Below are positions 46,258 to 57,610 of a stretch of DNA of 64,000 bases, one piece after another. Origin of the DNA: Ceratopteris richardii (Eukaryota; Streptophyta; Polypodiopsida; Polypodiales; Pteridaceae). Position 1 is the stretch's first letter. Each line of letters starts with the position of its first letter. Location of the stretch: the NCBI GenBank assembly GCA_020310875.1, contig CM035437.1, forward strand, positions 48,801,110 to 48,865,109, written 5' to 3'. Under the pieces are notes generated by a model. It ran no database searches and was not told where the DNA came from. It worked only from the letters and a program-made list of their open reading frames with translations. Both the position numbers and the translations under genes were made by a program.

Positions 46258-48083
46258 TGCACACACACACACACATACACACATAGATTTACACACACAC
46301 ACACATACACATACATATGCATACACACACACATATACACACATAGACACACACACATACACATATACACACACTCACATACACACATAGACACACACAC
46401 ACACATACACACATAGGCACACACACATACACACACACACACATATTACACACATACACACTTACACACACACGCACAAACACACATACACACTTACACA
46501 CACACACACAAACACACATCCACACACATACACATGCATACACACATATATATATACATACACACTTATATGCACACAGACACACATACACACATAGATA
46601 CACACACATACACACATAGACACATACACATACATACACACATATTTACACACGCACATATACACACTAATTTACATACACACATACAAATGCATATACA
46701 CACACATATATACACACATAGACACATGCATACACACATAGACACACACACATAGACACACACACATACACATACACATACACACACATAGACACATACA
46801 CACTTACACACACACACACACATCCACACACATTTACACACACACATACATATGCATATAGACACATATATACACACATACACACACATACACACATAGA
46901 CACACACACACATACACACATAGACACACACACACACACATACACACATTACATACACACACAAATAGACACATACACACACATATATGCATACACACAC
47001 ATGTAGAGAGACATACACACACATATACATACATGCATACATATGCATACATAATGCATATGCATATGCATACATACATACTTTCATGCATACACACACA
47101 TGCATACACACACATGCATACATATGCATACATAATGCACATGCATATGCATACATAATGCACATGCATATGCATACATAATGCACATGCATATGCATAC
47201 ATAATGCACATGCATATGCATACATAATGCACATGCATATGCATACATACATGCTTAAATGCATACAAACACATACACACATACACACATATATATATGC
47301 ATACACACACATAGAGAGATATACACACACATACACATACATGCATACAAATGCATACATAATGCATATGCATATGCATATATACATATTACATGCATGC
47401 ACACACATGCATACATATGCATACATAATGCACATGCATATGCATACATACATGCTTAAATGCATACACACACATACACATACACACATATATATGCATA
47501 CACACACACATAAAGAGACATACACACACACATACACATACATGCATACATATGCATACATAATTCATATGCATATGCATACATACATACTTACATGCAT
47601 ACACACACATACACACACATGCATACATAATGCACATGCATATGCATACATACATGCTTACATGCATACACACACATACACATGCACACACATGCATACA
47701 TATGCATACATAATGCACATGCATATGCATACATACATGTTTACATGCATACCCACACATACACATACATACACACATACACATACACACATAAATATGC
47801 ATACACACACATGTAGAGAGACATACACACACATACATACATGCATACATATGCATACATAATGCATATGCATACATAATGCATATGCATACATAATGCA
47901 TATGCATACATAATGCATATGCATATGCATACATACATACTTACATGCATACACACACATACACACACATGCATACATATACATACATAATGCGCATGCA
48001 TATGCATACATACATGCTTACATGCATAGACACACATACACACGCATACACACATACACATATACACATATACACATACACAC

Positions 48084-48140
<57 letters not shown>

Positions 48141-48620
48141 TAGACACACACACATACACATACACACACATATATGCATACACACACATAGAGAGACATG
48201 CACACACATACACATACATGCATAAATATGCATACATACATATTTACAAGCATACACACACACACACATATGTATACATATGCATACATAATACACATGC
48301 ATATGCATAGATACATGCATACACATACACACACATACACACACATACACACACATACACACACATATACACACAAATTTACACACACATACACATGCAT
48401 ACACACACATACACACATAGACACACACACACATACAGACACACACATATACACATAGACACATACACACATAATGCATATGCATATGCATATTCATACA
48501 TACATACTTACATGCATACACACACACATATGCATACATATGCATACATAATGCACATGCATATGCATACATAATGCACATGCATATGCATACATAATGC
48601 ACATGCATATGCATACAATA
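46258..48620. repeat. CA-rich array 2 with ATGCAT minisatellite and higher-order repeats
   Basis: 2.36 kb. The left part is like array 1. From about 46990 it switches to TGCATAC/ATGCATATGCAT units. A 23-bp unit CATAATGCACATGCATATGCATA repeats about five times at 47130-47245 and again near 48550-48615. A longer block marked by TGCATACACACACATGTAGAGA recurs near 46988, 47298, 47497, 47798 and 48175. Confidence 0.95.
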
Positions 48621-48799
48621 CAAAAATGGAAACTGGTATTTACAATGGTTTTTAGTGATAAAAATCACTATTTTTATAGGGATTTCTTCTGACAATTTGA
48701 CATGTGCTTCTTGGAGCTCCCTACATGCTCCTTCTTCTTGTGTGTCCCCTTCTTTGATGTGCTTCTATGCTTGTTCTTGACCTTGACTGTCAACACTCC
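48621..48799 (-). repeat. Putative LTR fragment (minus)
   Basis: The minus strand has a purine tract CTCAAGAGGGGGGGAG at 48815-48800 followed by TGTTGACAGTCAAGG, as at the internal/3' LTR border of a copia element. A TATA-like CCTATAAAAATAG lies near 48673-48685. The outer end runs into the CA/TGCA array. No second LTR found. Confidence 0.45.
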
Positions 48800-50744
48800 C
48801 CCCCTCTTGAGTATGTCATCCTTGATAGACTCTTGTTGTAGTGGTTGTTCCATGTAGTACTTTGAGAGGTAGAGTTCCTCATGCCTCCACTAGAGCAGTC
48901 TGTCTTCCACCTGTAGCAGGGTCCATTGTCCTTTTCTTCAATTTGTAACTGCTAGCACATGGAAGTGTTTTTCCCTTTGCATGTTGCTCTTCCTTGGATT
49001 CCAACATAAATGTGTCGAGGTTGTCAATGTTGATTTTGAGCAACTATTGACCGTGAATTACGTCGTAGGTACCGATGTTGTAGCATGGATATCCCTTGGA
49101 TCTTCCAATCATAGTTTTTATAGTTTTTATTTCAAGTACTTGTAACCCATAATTAATGATGGGTAAGTGCATTAGTGCATGGGTTGAAGAAAATATGTGC
49201 CTTGTGCATGGCCTTGTAATGTGGCCCTATGTATGAATACTTGGGGTCCTAAACTATCATGGTTGTAATGTTACCAAAGTAAGCAATCTTTACCATGGTG
49301 AAAGGTCGGTCGATGTTTATCTCTTCATGTTGTACTCCCATCACCATGACTAATCATTAGCTTGTCTTTCTTGTTGGCGGATGTCCTTGGTGATGGTTCC
49401 CTAATGAGAGTCTTTGTGCACTTGGTCCTATTTTGTCTACCTCTTTTTTGTTTCTCTTTTTTCTCTCTCTCTCTCTCACTCTCTCTCTCTCACTTTGAAC
49501 AATGGCATAAAACAAGAAAAAAGGTGCTAGCATCAATAAAATATTTTACATTTGTCACATGTGTCGCATGTGCCTAGGATCCTCAATTATGTCTATGCAT
49601 GGCCTTGTAAGGTGGCCCTATATTAATGCATACTATGGAAATGCATGATCTAAATGGTGCAAAAGACAAGGTTATGCCAAAGGCACATGGTTCTTGCACG
49701 TCGAGGCTCTCAATGTTGATGGTGGACGTTGATGCAGTCTTTGTTGGAGGCAGCCAATGGATCTTGAAATTTTGTGATAAGTCGATGGTTAAATGACAAC
49801 TGACCATTCCTCCCTTTAGGGATCCATTTGAGAACAGTGTTTGATTGCGTAGAGATCAACTTTGGTTTGTGCATCTGTGGATGGTTGCTTGAATCTTTTA
49901 TCCCTCGTGGTTGGCTCTTTGGTTTTGTGGGTGCTACTGATGCTTTTGGATTAAACCCATATCCTTGATGATTGTCTTCTTACTTTTGCCGAAGGGTTGA
50001 GTTTATCTTCTTTTAGTCTCTATGCTCGGTTCTTACCTTTTTCTCTCTTGGGTTCTTTGTTGAGACCTTTTGCATGGTAGAGAGCATAGACCTTTGTGCA
50101 TGTAAGAGTCATTTGGGCACCCACATGTGTAATCACCCTTGTTGAGCTGCCACTAATTTCTTAGGTACCCAAATTTGCTGGAGATCTTCTGGTTGAGCTG
50201 GTCCTAGGTGCTTCTTTCTTGTCTTCAGATGGTTGGCTGGCCTGAGTGGGAATTGTGTTGGCAAGCCTGGTGGTTGCTCTCCTTTTTGTACCCAGATCTG
50301 CTTTATGCCACTAATTTCTTAGGTATCCAAATTTGCTGGAGATCTTCTGGTTGAGCTGGTCCTAGGTGCTTCTTTCTTGTCTTCAGATGGTTGGCTAGCC
50401 TGAGTGGGAATTGTGTTGGCAAGGCTGGTGGTTGCTCTCCTTTTTGTACCCAGATCTGCTTTATGCCTAGAACTACTTTACTCTTGAAGGCTCTTTGTCT
50501 ATTTGATATACTGATTGTCTTGAATTGTTTCGCTTGCTCCTAAGGTTGAACTATTGTGGATGCTTTACTCTTCAAAAAATAAGGAGGGTCTGCTTGCCTT
50601 TGCAACTATCCTTCCATAATTGAGTCCTTTTGGAATATAGAGCTTTTGACACATACGACATCTTTTTTGCTAAGATTAGTCCTAGAACTAAGAGAATGTG
50701 TGACATGTAGATTTATGAGCATGCAATTCTCTAATGCATTGTTC
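48800..50744 (-). pseudogene. Decayed minus-strand retroelement remnants
   Basis: Short coding-like stretches only. Near 49000 the minus strand reads MIGRSKGYPCYNIGTYDVIH and then TALVEA*GTLPLKVLHG. Around 50150-50470 repeated QIWVPK/IWVQKG motifs appear, a pattern I associate with copia gag linkers. No RT, RNase H or integrase motif found. There are TC-rich runs at 49460-49492. Confidence 0.35.
50149..50464. repeat. 158-bp tandem duplication
   Basis: GCCACTAATTTCTTAGGTAC at 50149 and GCCACTAATTTCTTAGGTAT at 50307 begin two copies that differ at only about three positions (1.9%). Confidence 0.94.
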
Positions 50745-51182
50745 CTATACCCAAACTTGAAGAAGTTGGCTTCTGAGGTTTAAGTTGATTGCATGGTCGT
50801 AAATCCAATCTTGACCTAAGACAAATGGCTCTGCAAGATCCTTATCGTGACATACTAGCATTTTGACTTCCATTGGAACAACTTGAAGGTAGATGGGAAG
50901 CTCCACCTCACCCAAACAAGGGGTTCCCACACCTCCCAAACCAATGAGATAAGCTTCTATGGGCTTGATGTTCAATTATAGGTCTTGGCAATATGAAAGA
51001 CTAACTTCACTAGTTGCTGCACCTGATTCAACCAAGGCTCTCACAGTCCTTACACTCTTTCCTCGTCCTACCTCTACATTCACAAAGAGGTGTCAATCGA
51101 TTATGCGAGAAGTAATTATGCCCGATTTTTGGCACATGTCCATTTGATATTTGGGGGCTTTTGGATTGACATCTATGCCTAG
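50745..51182 (-). pseudogene. Retropepsin-like domain downstream of J integrase
   Basis: In the same frame as the integrase tail, after a TGA at 51183. It reads NVEVGRGKSVRTVRALVESG, AATSEVSLSYCQDL, then (after TAA at about 50976-50978) PIEAYLIGLGGVGTPCLGEV, VEVKMLVCHDKDLAEPF-like and FVLGQDWIYDHAINLN. V-x-S-G-A-A-T and the later hhLGxDW are the two hallmarks of retropepsins; the catalytic Asp reads Glu. The three stops are single transitions away from CGA, CGA/CAA and CAA codons. It may be a real extra domain of this gypsy family, or the protease of a second decayed element fused by chance. Confidence 0.6.
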
Positions 51183-51489
51183 TCACCTTAACTTATTTTG
51201 CCTAATGTGCTCTCTATCCTCTACATGTGCTTCTTCTCTGACCCTCAACTCTTCTTCTTTTCGCTTCTTAGCAGTGTTGAGTCTCATTAACATATCCTCT
51301 ATAAGAGGCCTTTGATATAGTTTGACTTGGCATCCACTAATATAGTTTGGCAAGATGTCACCTTCCAAAGTGGCCAGTTGAATCGTACCACTAGTGGAAA
51401 TTCTATTAATGATCATGGGTCCATATCCTTGTTTCTCCAATTTACGGGCATGTTGCTTTAGTGTATATACTAGCACTAGATCTCCTTCT
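51183..51489 (-). pseudogene. Gypsy J integrase C-terminal part (left of copia B)
   Basis: GDLVLVYTLKQHARKLEKQG, then YGPMIINRISTSGTIQLATL and GCQVKLYQRPLIEDMLMRLN: the integrase C-terminal domain of plant gypsy elements (EGDLVLVY...KL...GP.vI......G...L). The codons before GDLV (ILQQE) come from the LTR of B and the target duplication. A Lys/Glu-rich tail ends in a TGA at 51183. Confidence 0.88.
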
Positions 51490-52090
51490 TGTTGAAGAAT
51501 CACTCACGAATTTGACATACAAACAGACATAAAGATAAAGAAAGATAAAGAGAAGCAGAATCAAGTATTCAAAAAAATCAAAGCCTTAGTGAAGGGACAA
51601 ATTCACGACTATAATGTACAGCGTAGAAACTTCCAGAATTAGAGTTTGTTACACCGGATCAAAATTGTATATATATGAGATAGGAAGAAGAAAAAGATAG
51701 AGCATGAGTGAGTGTGAGTAGAGCGCGTCGTATGAATAGAGCGCATATAGAAATCAAGAATAGGTCTAGAAGATGCCAGAGATTGCGTATGTAAAGATGA
51801 ATAACAGAAACCTGAAATGTCAGGTATTCATCTGAGATAGATGGTAAGAAGAAACTACTCAGTATAGGAGAGTTTCTATAGCTTGTGTAAGAAGAGGCCA
51901 AGCTAGTTTTGTACACATCTTCTCTAATAGAAAACACATGTTCATGTGGAAGTTGCGCGCATTCATCGTATGAGAAGAAATCTAAGTATTTTCATGTTAC
52001 AGTATAAAGTTAGTTAATAGTTACAACTTTCTCAGTAAACGTATTTTTTGGTCAGTTACAGTTCTTTCAGTAAACGTGTTTTCCGGTAGA
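51490..52090 (+). repeat. 5' LTR of copia B, 3' part deleted
   Basis: Starts TGTTGAAGAATCACTC and follows the 3' LTR base for base (601 vs 601 bp) up to TTTTCCGGTAGA, then jumps to leader sequence (GCAAAAAGATTCTCAAAGAG). The remaining 502 bp of LTR and the primer site are absent. A TATA box (TATATATAT) is at 51668-51676. Confidence 0.95.
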
Positions 52091-52289
52091 GCAAAAAGAT
52101 TCTCAAAGAGCAAACCGAAGTAAAGACACAAGAGAATTCGAAAAACTTTCATAAAGAAAGGTGAATGCTGAGGAGATCAACAGCAAACAGTATCAAGAAG
52201 TATTCCGAAGTCATTTTCAAGGTAAAGGTTTACAAGAGGTAAAATTCTTTAACGATACACTCACCAGAAGAAACAGAAACAAAAAGATT
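52091..52289 (+). other. Remaining leader of copia B
   Basis: Matches the leader of A from 'aaaggtgaatgctgaggagatcaac' onward. The A counterpart has a primer site upstream that B lacks. Confidence 0.8.
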
Positions 52290-53297
52290 ATGGCAGATCA
52301 TGTTTCAATTGACAAATTGGACAGAGATAATTATCCTGCATGGGTAATGCGCATGGAAGCCTTACTTATGAGTAAGGACTTAATGATGTATGTGATCGGA
52401 GAAGAAAAGAAGCCGACTTTTGAAGACAGTAGACAACCAAAGGAAGAAGAATTAGAAGCCTTGAAGCTGTGGTAGAAGAAATATGCAACGGCAAGAGCTT
52501 ACATTTATAATACCGTTACAGATCATCTACTACCGCACATTAGAGGTCTGGAGAAAGCGGAGGACATATGGAGTGCATTGGAAGATCATTTCCAAAATAC
52601 TACAAAAGCTAGGAAGGCTTGCTTATGGTCCGAATTCATAACGTTCAAAAAGTAGTCGAATCAAAGCATTAGTGACTATGTTACTAAGATGAAGGATCTA
52701 GCAGATAGTTTTGGATCCATAAATGAAGATATCAAAGATCACAGATTGATAGCGCAAGTGCTCACAGGTTTGAGAGGAGATGAAAGGTGGAAACCTTTCG
52801 TACTCTCAACTGAACTTTCTTTAAATCATTTTGTACCAGATTTAAATCAGTTCCTTGGTTTGATGCTCACATATGAGCAAGACCTGAAAGGAGATGGAGA
52901 TAAAGGACAAAGTTCTGCAATGTACATGAAGAACAAGAAGAAAGGAGATAAAGGTAAGTCAAAAGATGAAGAAGAGTCGAGTTCTCAGGCTTATTATGCA
53001 AGAGGTAAAGGCACCGACAGAGGAAGAGCAAGAGGTTTTGGAAGAGGAAGAGGTAGTCAGAATATCAACAAGAAGGCTTGCTGGATTTGTGGATTAAGTA
53101 ATCATCTGGCTCATGACTGCTGGCATAATTCCCAAGGATCAAGTCAGAATCAGAATAACAATAGCAGAGGCAAAAGCGGAAGATATCAAAGAGGTAGACA
53201 AAATCAAAGAGGAGGCTATGGTAGAGGTGGAGCAAGAAGTTGGGGACAGAATCAATCCTACAACACCACCTATAACAACTATGCAAATGACACATAG
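52290..53297 (+). pseudogene. Copia B gag
   Basis: Starts MADHVSIDKLDRDNYPAWVM at the first ATG matching A's gag start. Capsid region to NTTKARKACLWSEF, then MKDLADSFGSINEDIKDHRL and LTYEQDLKGDGDKG; a Gly/Arg-rich stretch (RGRARGFGRGRGS) precedes the zinc knuckle CWICGLSNHLAHDC (near 53080), followed by a second Gly/Arg/Asn-rich tail. TAG stops at 52473-52475 (CAG in A), 52653-52655 and 53295-53297 (CAG in A). The frame is otherwise continuous into pol. Confidence 0.94.
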
Positions 53298-54452
53298 AAT
53301 GAAAGTCATACATCATTGATGATGAACTCAATCGGCACATTAGATAACGAAGATCTAAAGGTATTTTACATTGATTCTGGATGTTCCAATCATTTGTCAG
53401 GAAATATAGAACTGATGTCTGAATTGGAAAAGGGTAGTTCCAGTCATACTGTTCAAACAAGTGACAATACGAGACATAGTGTACATTCAATTGGAAAAGT
53501 GAAATGTAAGAGTGGAGCAAATTTGCTAACCAATGTTTTGTATGTTCCGACAATACCAAAAAATTTGATTAGTGTGGGACAGATAGTTGAGAAAGGTTTT
53601 CAGGTCAGATTTACAAATGAAGGAGTATTTGTAGAAGATCTCAAGAATGGATATAATCAGATCGTCTCTGGTAAGAAAGAAGGTAGACTCTTTACTTTAA
53701 GAGTACAAGGGAACATTGGTCAAGCGTTGCTCACACATGGTGAAAAGGTGATTACAGAACTTGATCTCTGGCATAAGAGATTAGGTCATTTTAATGAAAA
53801 AGGAATTAAAGCTATGATTTCAAATCAGTCAGTACTGGGATTACCGAATGTATAGAACCAACATATGATTCATAAGTGCGAAGCATGTCAGATGGGAAAA
53901 GCCCACAGGTTACCTTTTCAGAAGAAAGGATTCAAACATGATGGAGTACTCGAACTCATTCATACAGATGTATGGGGTCCAACAAAAGAAGGATCAATCA
54001 GTGGGTCAAGGTATTATGTTTTATTCATTGATGATGCTACAAGATGGATAACGTTATATGTTTTGAAAGAAAGATCGGAAGTATTTGAAACCTTCAAGCA
54101 TTTTCATGCATATGCTGAAAGACTCATAGGACGAAAGCTTAAGAGACTGAGGTCTGATGGAGGGGGAGAATATTTTTCCCAAGAGTTCAATGATTATCTT
54201 TGGAATGCAGGTATTAAGAGAGAAATAACCTGCAGGTATACACCACAACAAAATGGTGTGGCAAAAAGAAGAAACCGAACTCTAGTTGAGTTTGCACGAG
54301 CTATGCTCAAAGAAAAAGATTGTCCAAATTATCTTTGGGCTGAAGCTGTAAATACAGCTACATACTTGGTAAACAGATTACCATGTATAGCTTTAGATGG
54401 AATGACCCCTTATGAAGCTTGGTGGGGAAAGAAACCAACACTTGATCATTGA
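53298..54452 (+). pseudogene. Copia B protease and integrase
   Basis: Protease: FYIDSGCSNHLSGNIELMSE, with an intact DSG. Pre-integrase: LDLWHKRLGHFNEKGIKAMI and MIHKCEACQMGKAHRLPF (HHCC). Core: HTDVWGPTKEGSISGSRYYV and LRSDGGGEYFSQEFNDYLW give the two Asp residues. The third position reads NGVAKRRNRTL, Lys (AAA at 54264-54266) where A and the family have Glu, so the catalytic triad is broken. Stops: TAG at 53853-53855 (AAG in A) and TGA at 54450-54452 (TGT in A). Confidence 0.95.
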
Positions 54453-55988
54453 AAAGTGTTTGGATCAGTAGCTTATGCTTATGTACCATCACAACTCAGA
54501 CATAAGCTTGAACCAAAAGTAGAGAAATATGTGTTCGTCGGATATGATGAAAAGCAGATGGGTTACAGGTTATGGAGTCCTCTAACAAAACAGTTTACTG
54601 TTTCCAGAGATGTTACATTTGATGAACAGAAAAGTTGGTATGCAAATCAAAGTCATACAATTGAAGAATTTGAAGAAGAGGTAAGAAGAAAAGAGAAAGG
54701 AAAATCAATTGTGCAGGTGAATAGAGATGAAGACTATATTGAAGCAAGTACGTCCAGAAATGGATTAACAAGAAGGAATGAAGAAATTCCTATATTTGAT
54801 GAAGAAGTGTATTCAGACACTTATGAAGAATGTGAACCAAGAAGTTCAAGCACGACTAGAAGACAACCAGAAAGGTATTCTTATGATACTTCGTACATAA
54901 CTCAGAAAAATTATGCATATATGGTCAAAGATGATGAAGAACCTCAGAACTATGATGAAGCTAAAGGCAAGAAGCAATGGGAAGAAGCAATGGAAGAAGA
55001 GTTTAGCGCACTGGAAGAGAACAAGACATGGGAACTTGTTCCTAAACCAAATGGTAAGAAAGTAATTGGAAATAAATGGGTTTTCAAAGTTAAGAAACTT
55101 GCAGATGGAAGGATAGCCAGATACAAAGCTAGACTGGTTGTCAAGGGCTATGCTCAGACGCATGGCATAGATTATGATGAGACGTTTAGTCTGGTGGCAA
55201 AGATGTCAACCATAAGGACAGTGATTGCTATAGCAGCATCAAAAGGATGGAAGCTAAGTCAGCTAGATATAAAGAATGCATTTCTGAATGGATATATATC
55301 AGATGAAGTCTATATGGAACAACCTGAAGGGTTTGTAAGTTCCAGATACCAAAATTTTGTTTGCAGATTAAGAAAAGCACTTTATCGATTGAAGCAAGCT
55401 CCAAGAGCTTGGAATTACAGACTTGTGAAGTATCTCAATGACCTTGGATACCAAAGTTCGAAGGTAGATGCAAGTCTACTCATCAAGAAAACAGAAGAAG
55501 GTATGATCTACATTTGTATTTATGTAGATGACATTATAATCACAGGGACCTCAGATGAAGGAATTAAAGAAGTAAAGAGATTGCTTGAAAAGCAGTTTAA
55601 GATCAGTGATCTAGGAAAGTTATCATACTTTCTTGGAATGGAAATCACATACACAGATCATGGTGTATATGTTTCGCAAGAAAGGTATCTTTTAAACTTA
55701 TTGAAGAAGTTTAATATGGAGAATTGCAGAGAAGCTTCAACACCGCTTGAAGTAAATTATAAACTCAGTAAATATGATGGAGCAGAGTTTGAAGATATGA
55801 GGAAGTATCAGTCGTTAGTAGGAAGCTTAATTTATGCTACACTAACAAGACATGATCTTAGTTATGCAGTGGGAGTTCTCTCAAAGTTCATGCATTGTCC
55901 GAAGGATCAGCATTGGGTTGCAGGACAAAGAGTTCTTAGATATATCAAAAGAACTATAAAGGAAGGATTATATTATCCTTTTACGTGA
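54453..55988 (+). pseudogene. Copia B integrase tail and reverse transcriptase
   Basis: A 510-codon open frame. It begins with the integrase tail VFGSVAYAYVPSQLRHKLEP and GYRLWSPLTKQFTVSRDVTF, then an acidic linker (EEIPIFDEEVYSDTYEECEP). RT: WEEAMEEEFSALEENKTWEL, NKWVFKVKKLADGRIARYKA, LSQLDIKNAFLNGYISDEVY, ALYRLKQAPRAWN, the catalytic ICIYVDDIIITG and LSYFLGMEITYTDHG. All RT motifs look intact. TGA at 55986-55988 separates it from RNase H. Confidence 0.95.
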
Positions 55989-56492
55989 GATATAAAGTTG
56001 AGAGCATTCAGTGACTCAGACTGGGCAGGAAGTCAAGATGACAGAAGATCAACACATGGGTATATGATATACCTAGGAGATAAGCTAGTGAGCTGGTGTT
56101 CGAAGAAACAACACACAGTGGCTTTATCGTCAACAGAAGCCGAATATAAAGGACTTGTAGAAGCAGCTAAAGAAGTAATATGGATGCAGACCTTGTTTAA
56201 AAGCATGGGTATTGATCAAGGTATACCTATCATACATGGAGATAATATGAGCTCGTTGTATCTTGCAGCAAATCCAGTATTTCATGCAAGAACAAAGCAC
56301 ATAGAGATTCAGTATCATTTCCTGAGGGAAAAGGTGATGGAGAAGGAGCTAGAAATTGTATACACTCCGACGAAAGATCAGATTGTAAATATTTTGACAA
56401 AGAGTTTGGATGGAACAAAGACAAGCAGATTCAAAGAAATGGCAGGTATAAAAGAAAGACAAATATATGAAAGACAGGAAGATGCAAATTAG
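55989..56492 (+). pseudogene. Copia B RNase H
   Basis: LRAFSDSDWAGSQDDRRSTH, then GYMIYLGDKLVSWCSKKQHT, VALSSTEAEYKGLVEAAKEV, IIHGDNMSSLYLAANPVFHA and RTKHIEIQYHFLREKV. The catalytic D, E, D are present. It ends TKDQIVNILTKSLDG, the usual copia C-terminus, with a TAG 15 bp before the 3' LTR. Confidence 0.95.
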
Positions 56493-56507
56493 TGATTGAG
56501 GGGGAGC
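56493..56507 (+). promoter_or_regulatory. Polypurine tract of copia B
   Basis: GTGATTGAGGGGGAGC immediately before the 3' LTR (TGTTGAAG), a typical plant copia tract. Confidence 0.93.
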
Positions 56508-57610
56508 TGTTGAAGAATCACTCATGAATTTGACATACAGACAGACATAAAGATAAAGAAAGATAAAGAGAAGCAGAATCAAGTATTCAGAAAAATCAAA
56601 GCCTTAGTGAAGGGACGAATTCACGACTATAATGTACAGCGTAGAAACTTCCAGAATTAGAGTTTGTTACACCGGATCAAAACTGTATATATATGAGATA
56701 GGAAGAAGAAAAAGATAGAGCATGAGTGAGTGTGAGTAGAGCGCGTCGTATGAATAGAGCGCATATAGAAATCAAGAATAGGTCTAGAAGATGCCAGAGA
56801 TTGCGTATGTAAAGATGAATAACAGAAACCTGAAATGTCAGGTATTCATCTGAGAGAGATGGTTAGAAGAAACTACTCAGTATAGGAGAGTTTCTATAGC
56901 TTGTGCAAGAAGAGGCCAAGCTAGTTTTGTACACATCTTCTCTAATAGAAAACACATGTTCATGTGGAAGTTGCATGCATTCTTTGTATGAGAAGAAATC
57001 TAAGTATTTTCATGTTACGGTATAAAGTTAGTTAACAGTTACAACTTTCTCAGTAAATGTATTTTTTGGTCAGTTACAGTTCTTTCAGTAAACATGTTTT
57101 CCGGTAGAACAACGAAGTAGATCTCGCAGAATAATGTAAAGTTTTGTATGAGAGATAGCTTAACTTGTAGCTAGACTTCTCTACTATCAGTTCATCAAAG
57201 ATTTCAGTGAAATGGATATGTACACACAGTACAAAGTCTGACCGGAAAGAGGCACTCAGAACTGGTGAAGTTTTTCCTTAAACTTCAGAAAGAGTTCATT
57301 CAGTAAAGGAAGTTCACGCATCACTTCCTTACTTCTTGTATATTCACTTGAAGTAATTACAAATAGAATTGCAGTTGATTCCGGTAAGATTTCGGTATAA
57401 TTACGGTGACTATCCGATGACAGTTCGGTGAAGTTCGAGTGGAATTTTCAGTAAATTCAAAACACAGTCTTATATGTTGAGTGACAGTAACTTTGCTAAG
57501 CTATTGCTGATTATAGAGGTGTTCTAATATCACTCTAGCTTATCCAACTTCAATGGCATAGCGAATTCCGCAGGCTTGACAAGGTTTGAGTCTTTGCTGC
57601 ATCATCAACA
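56508..57610 (+). repeat. 3' LTR of copia B, complete
   Basis: 1103 bp, TGTTGAAGAATC...CATCATCAACA. Its right end aligns with A's LTR end (shared GAATTCCGCA block). The TATA box is at 56686-56694. Confidence 0.95.

Larger units (their letters stand above)
51490..57610 (+). mobile_element. Ty1/copia element B, young, nested in gypsy J
   Basis: 6121 bp with a partial 5' LTR (51490-52090), single-frame gag-pol (52290-56492), polypurine tract and full 3' LTR (56508-57610). Same family as A. The shared 601 bp of the LTRs differ at about 16 positions (2.7%), mostly transitions, with no indel. The 5' LTR lacks its last 500 bp and the primer site is missing, so this copy could not reverse-transcribe its RNA even if expressed. 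Six in-frame stops but no frameshift in the coding region. Confidence 0.96.

Noticed and set aside
47129-47245. Evenly spaced 23-bp repeats, superficially CRISPR-like
   Set aside because: The repeats are directly adjacent without unique spacers and the genome is eukaryotic.
43986-48695. Long minus-strand ORFs made of Cys, Val, Tyr and Met, and plus-strand Thr/His ORFs
   Set aside because: They are translations of CA/TA simple repeats; composition follows the repeat, with no domain.
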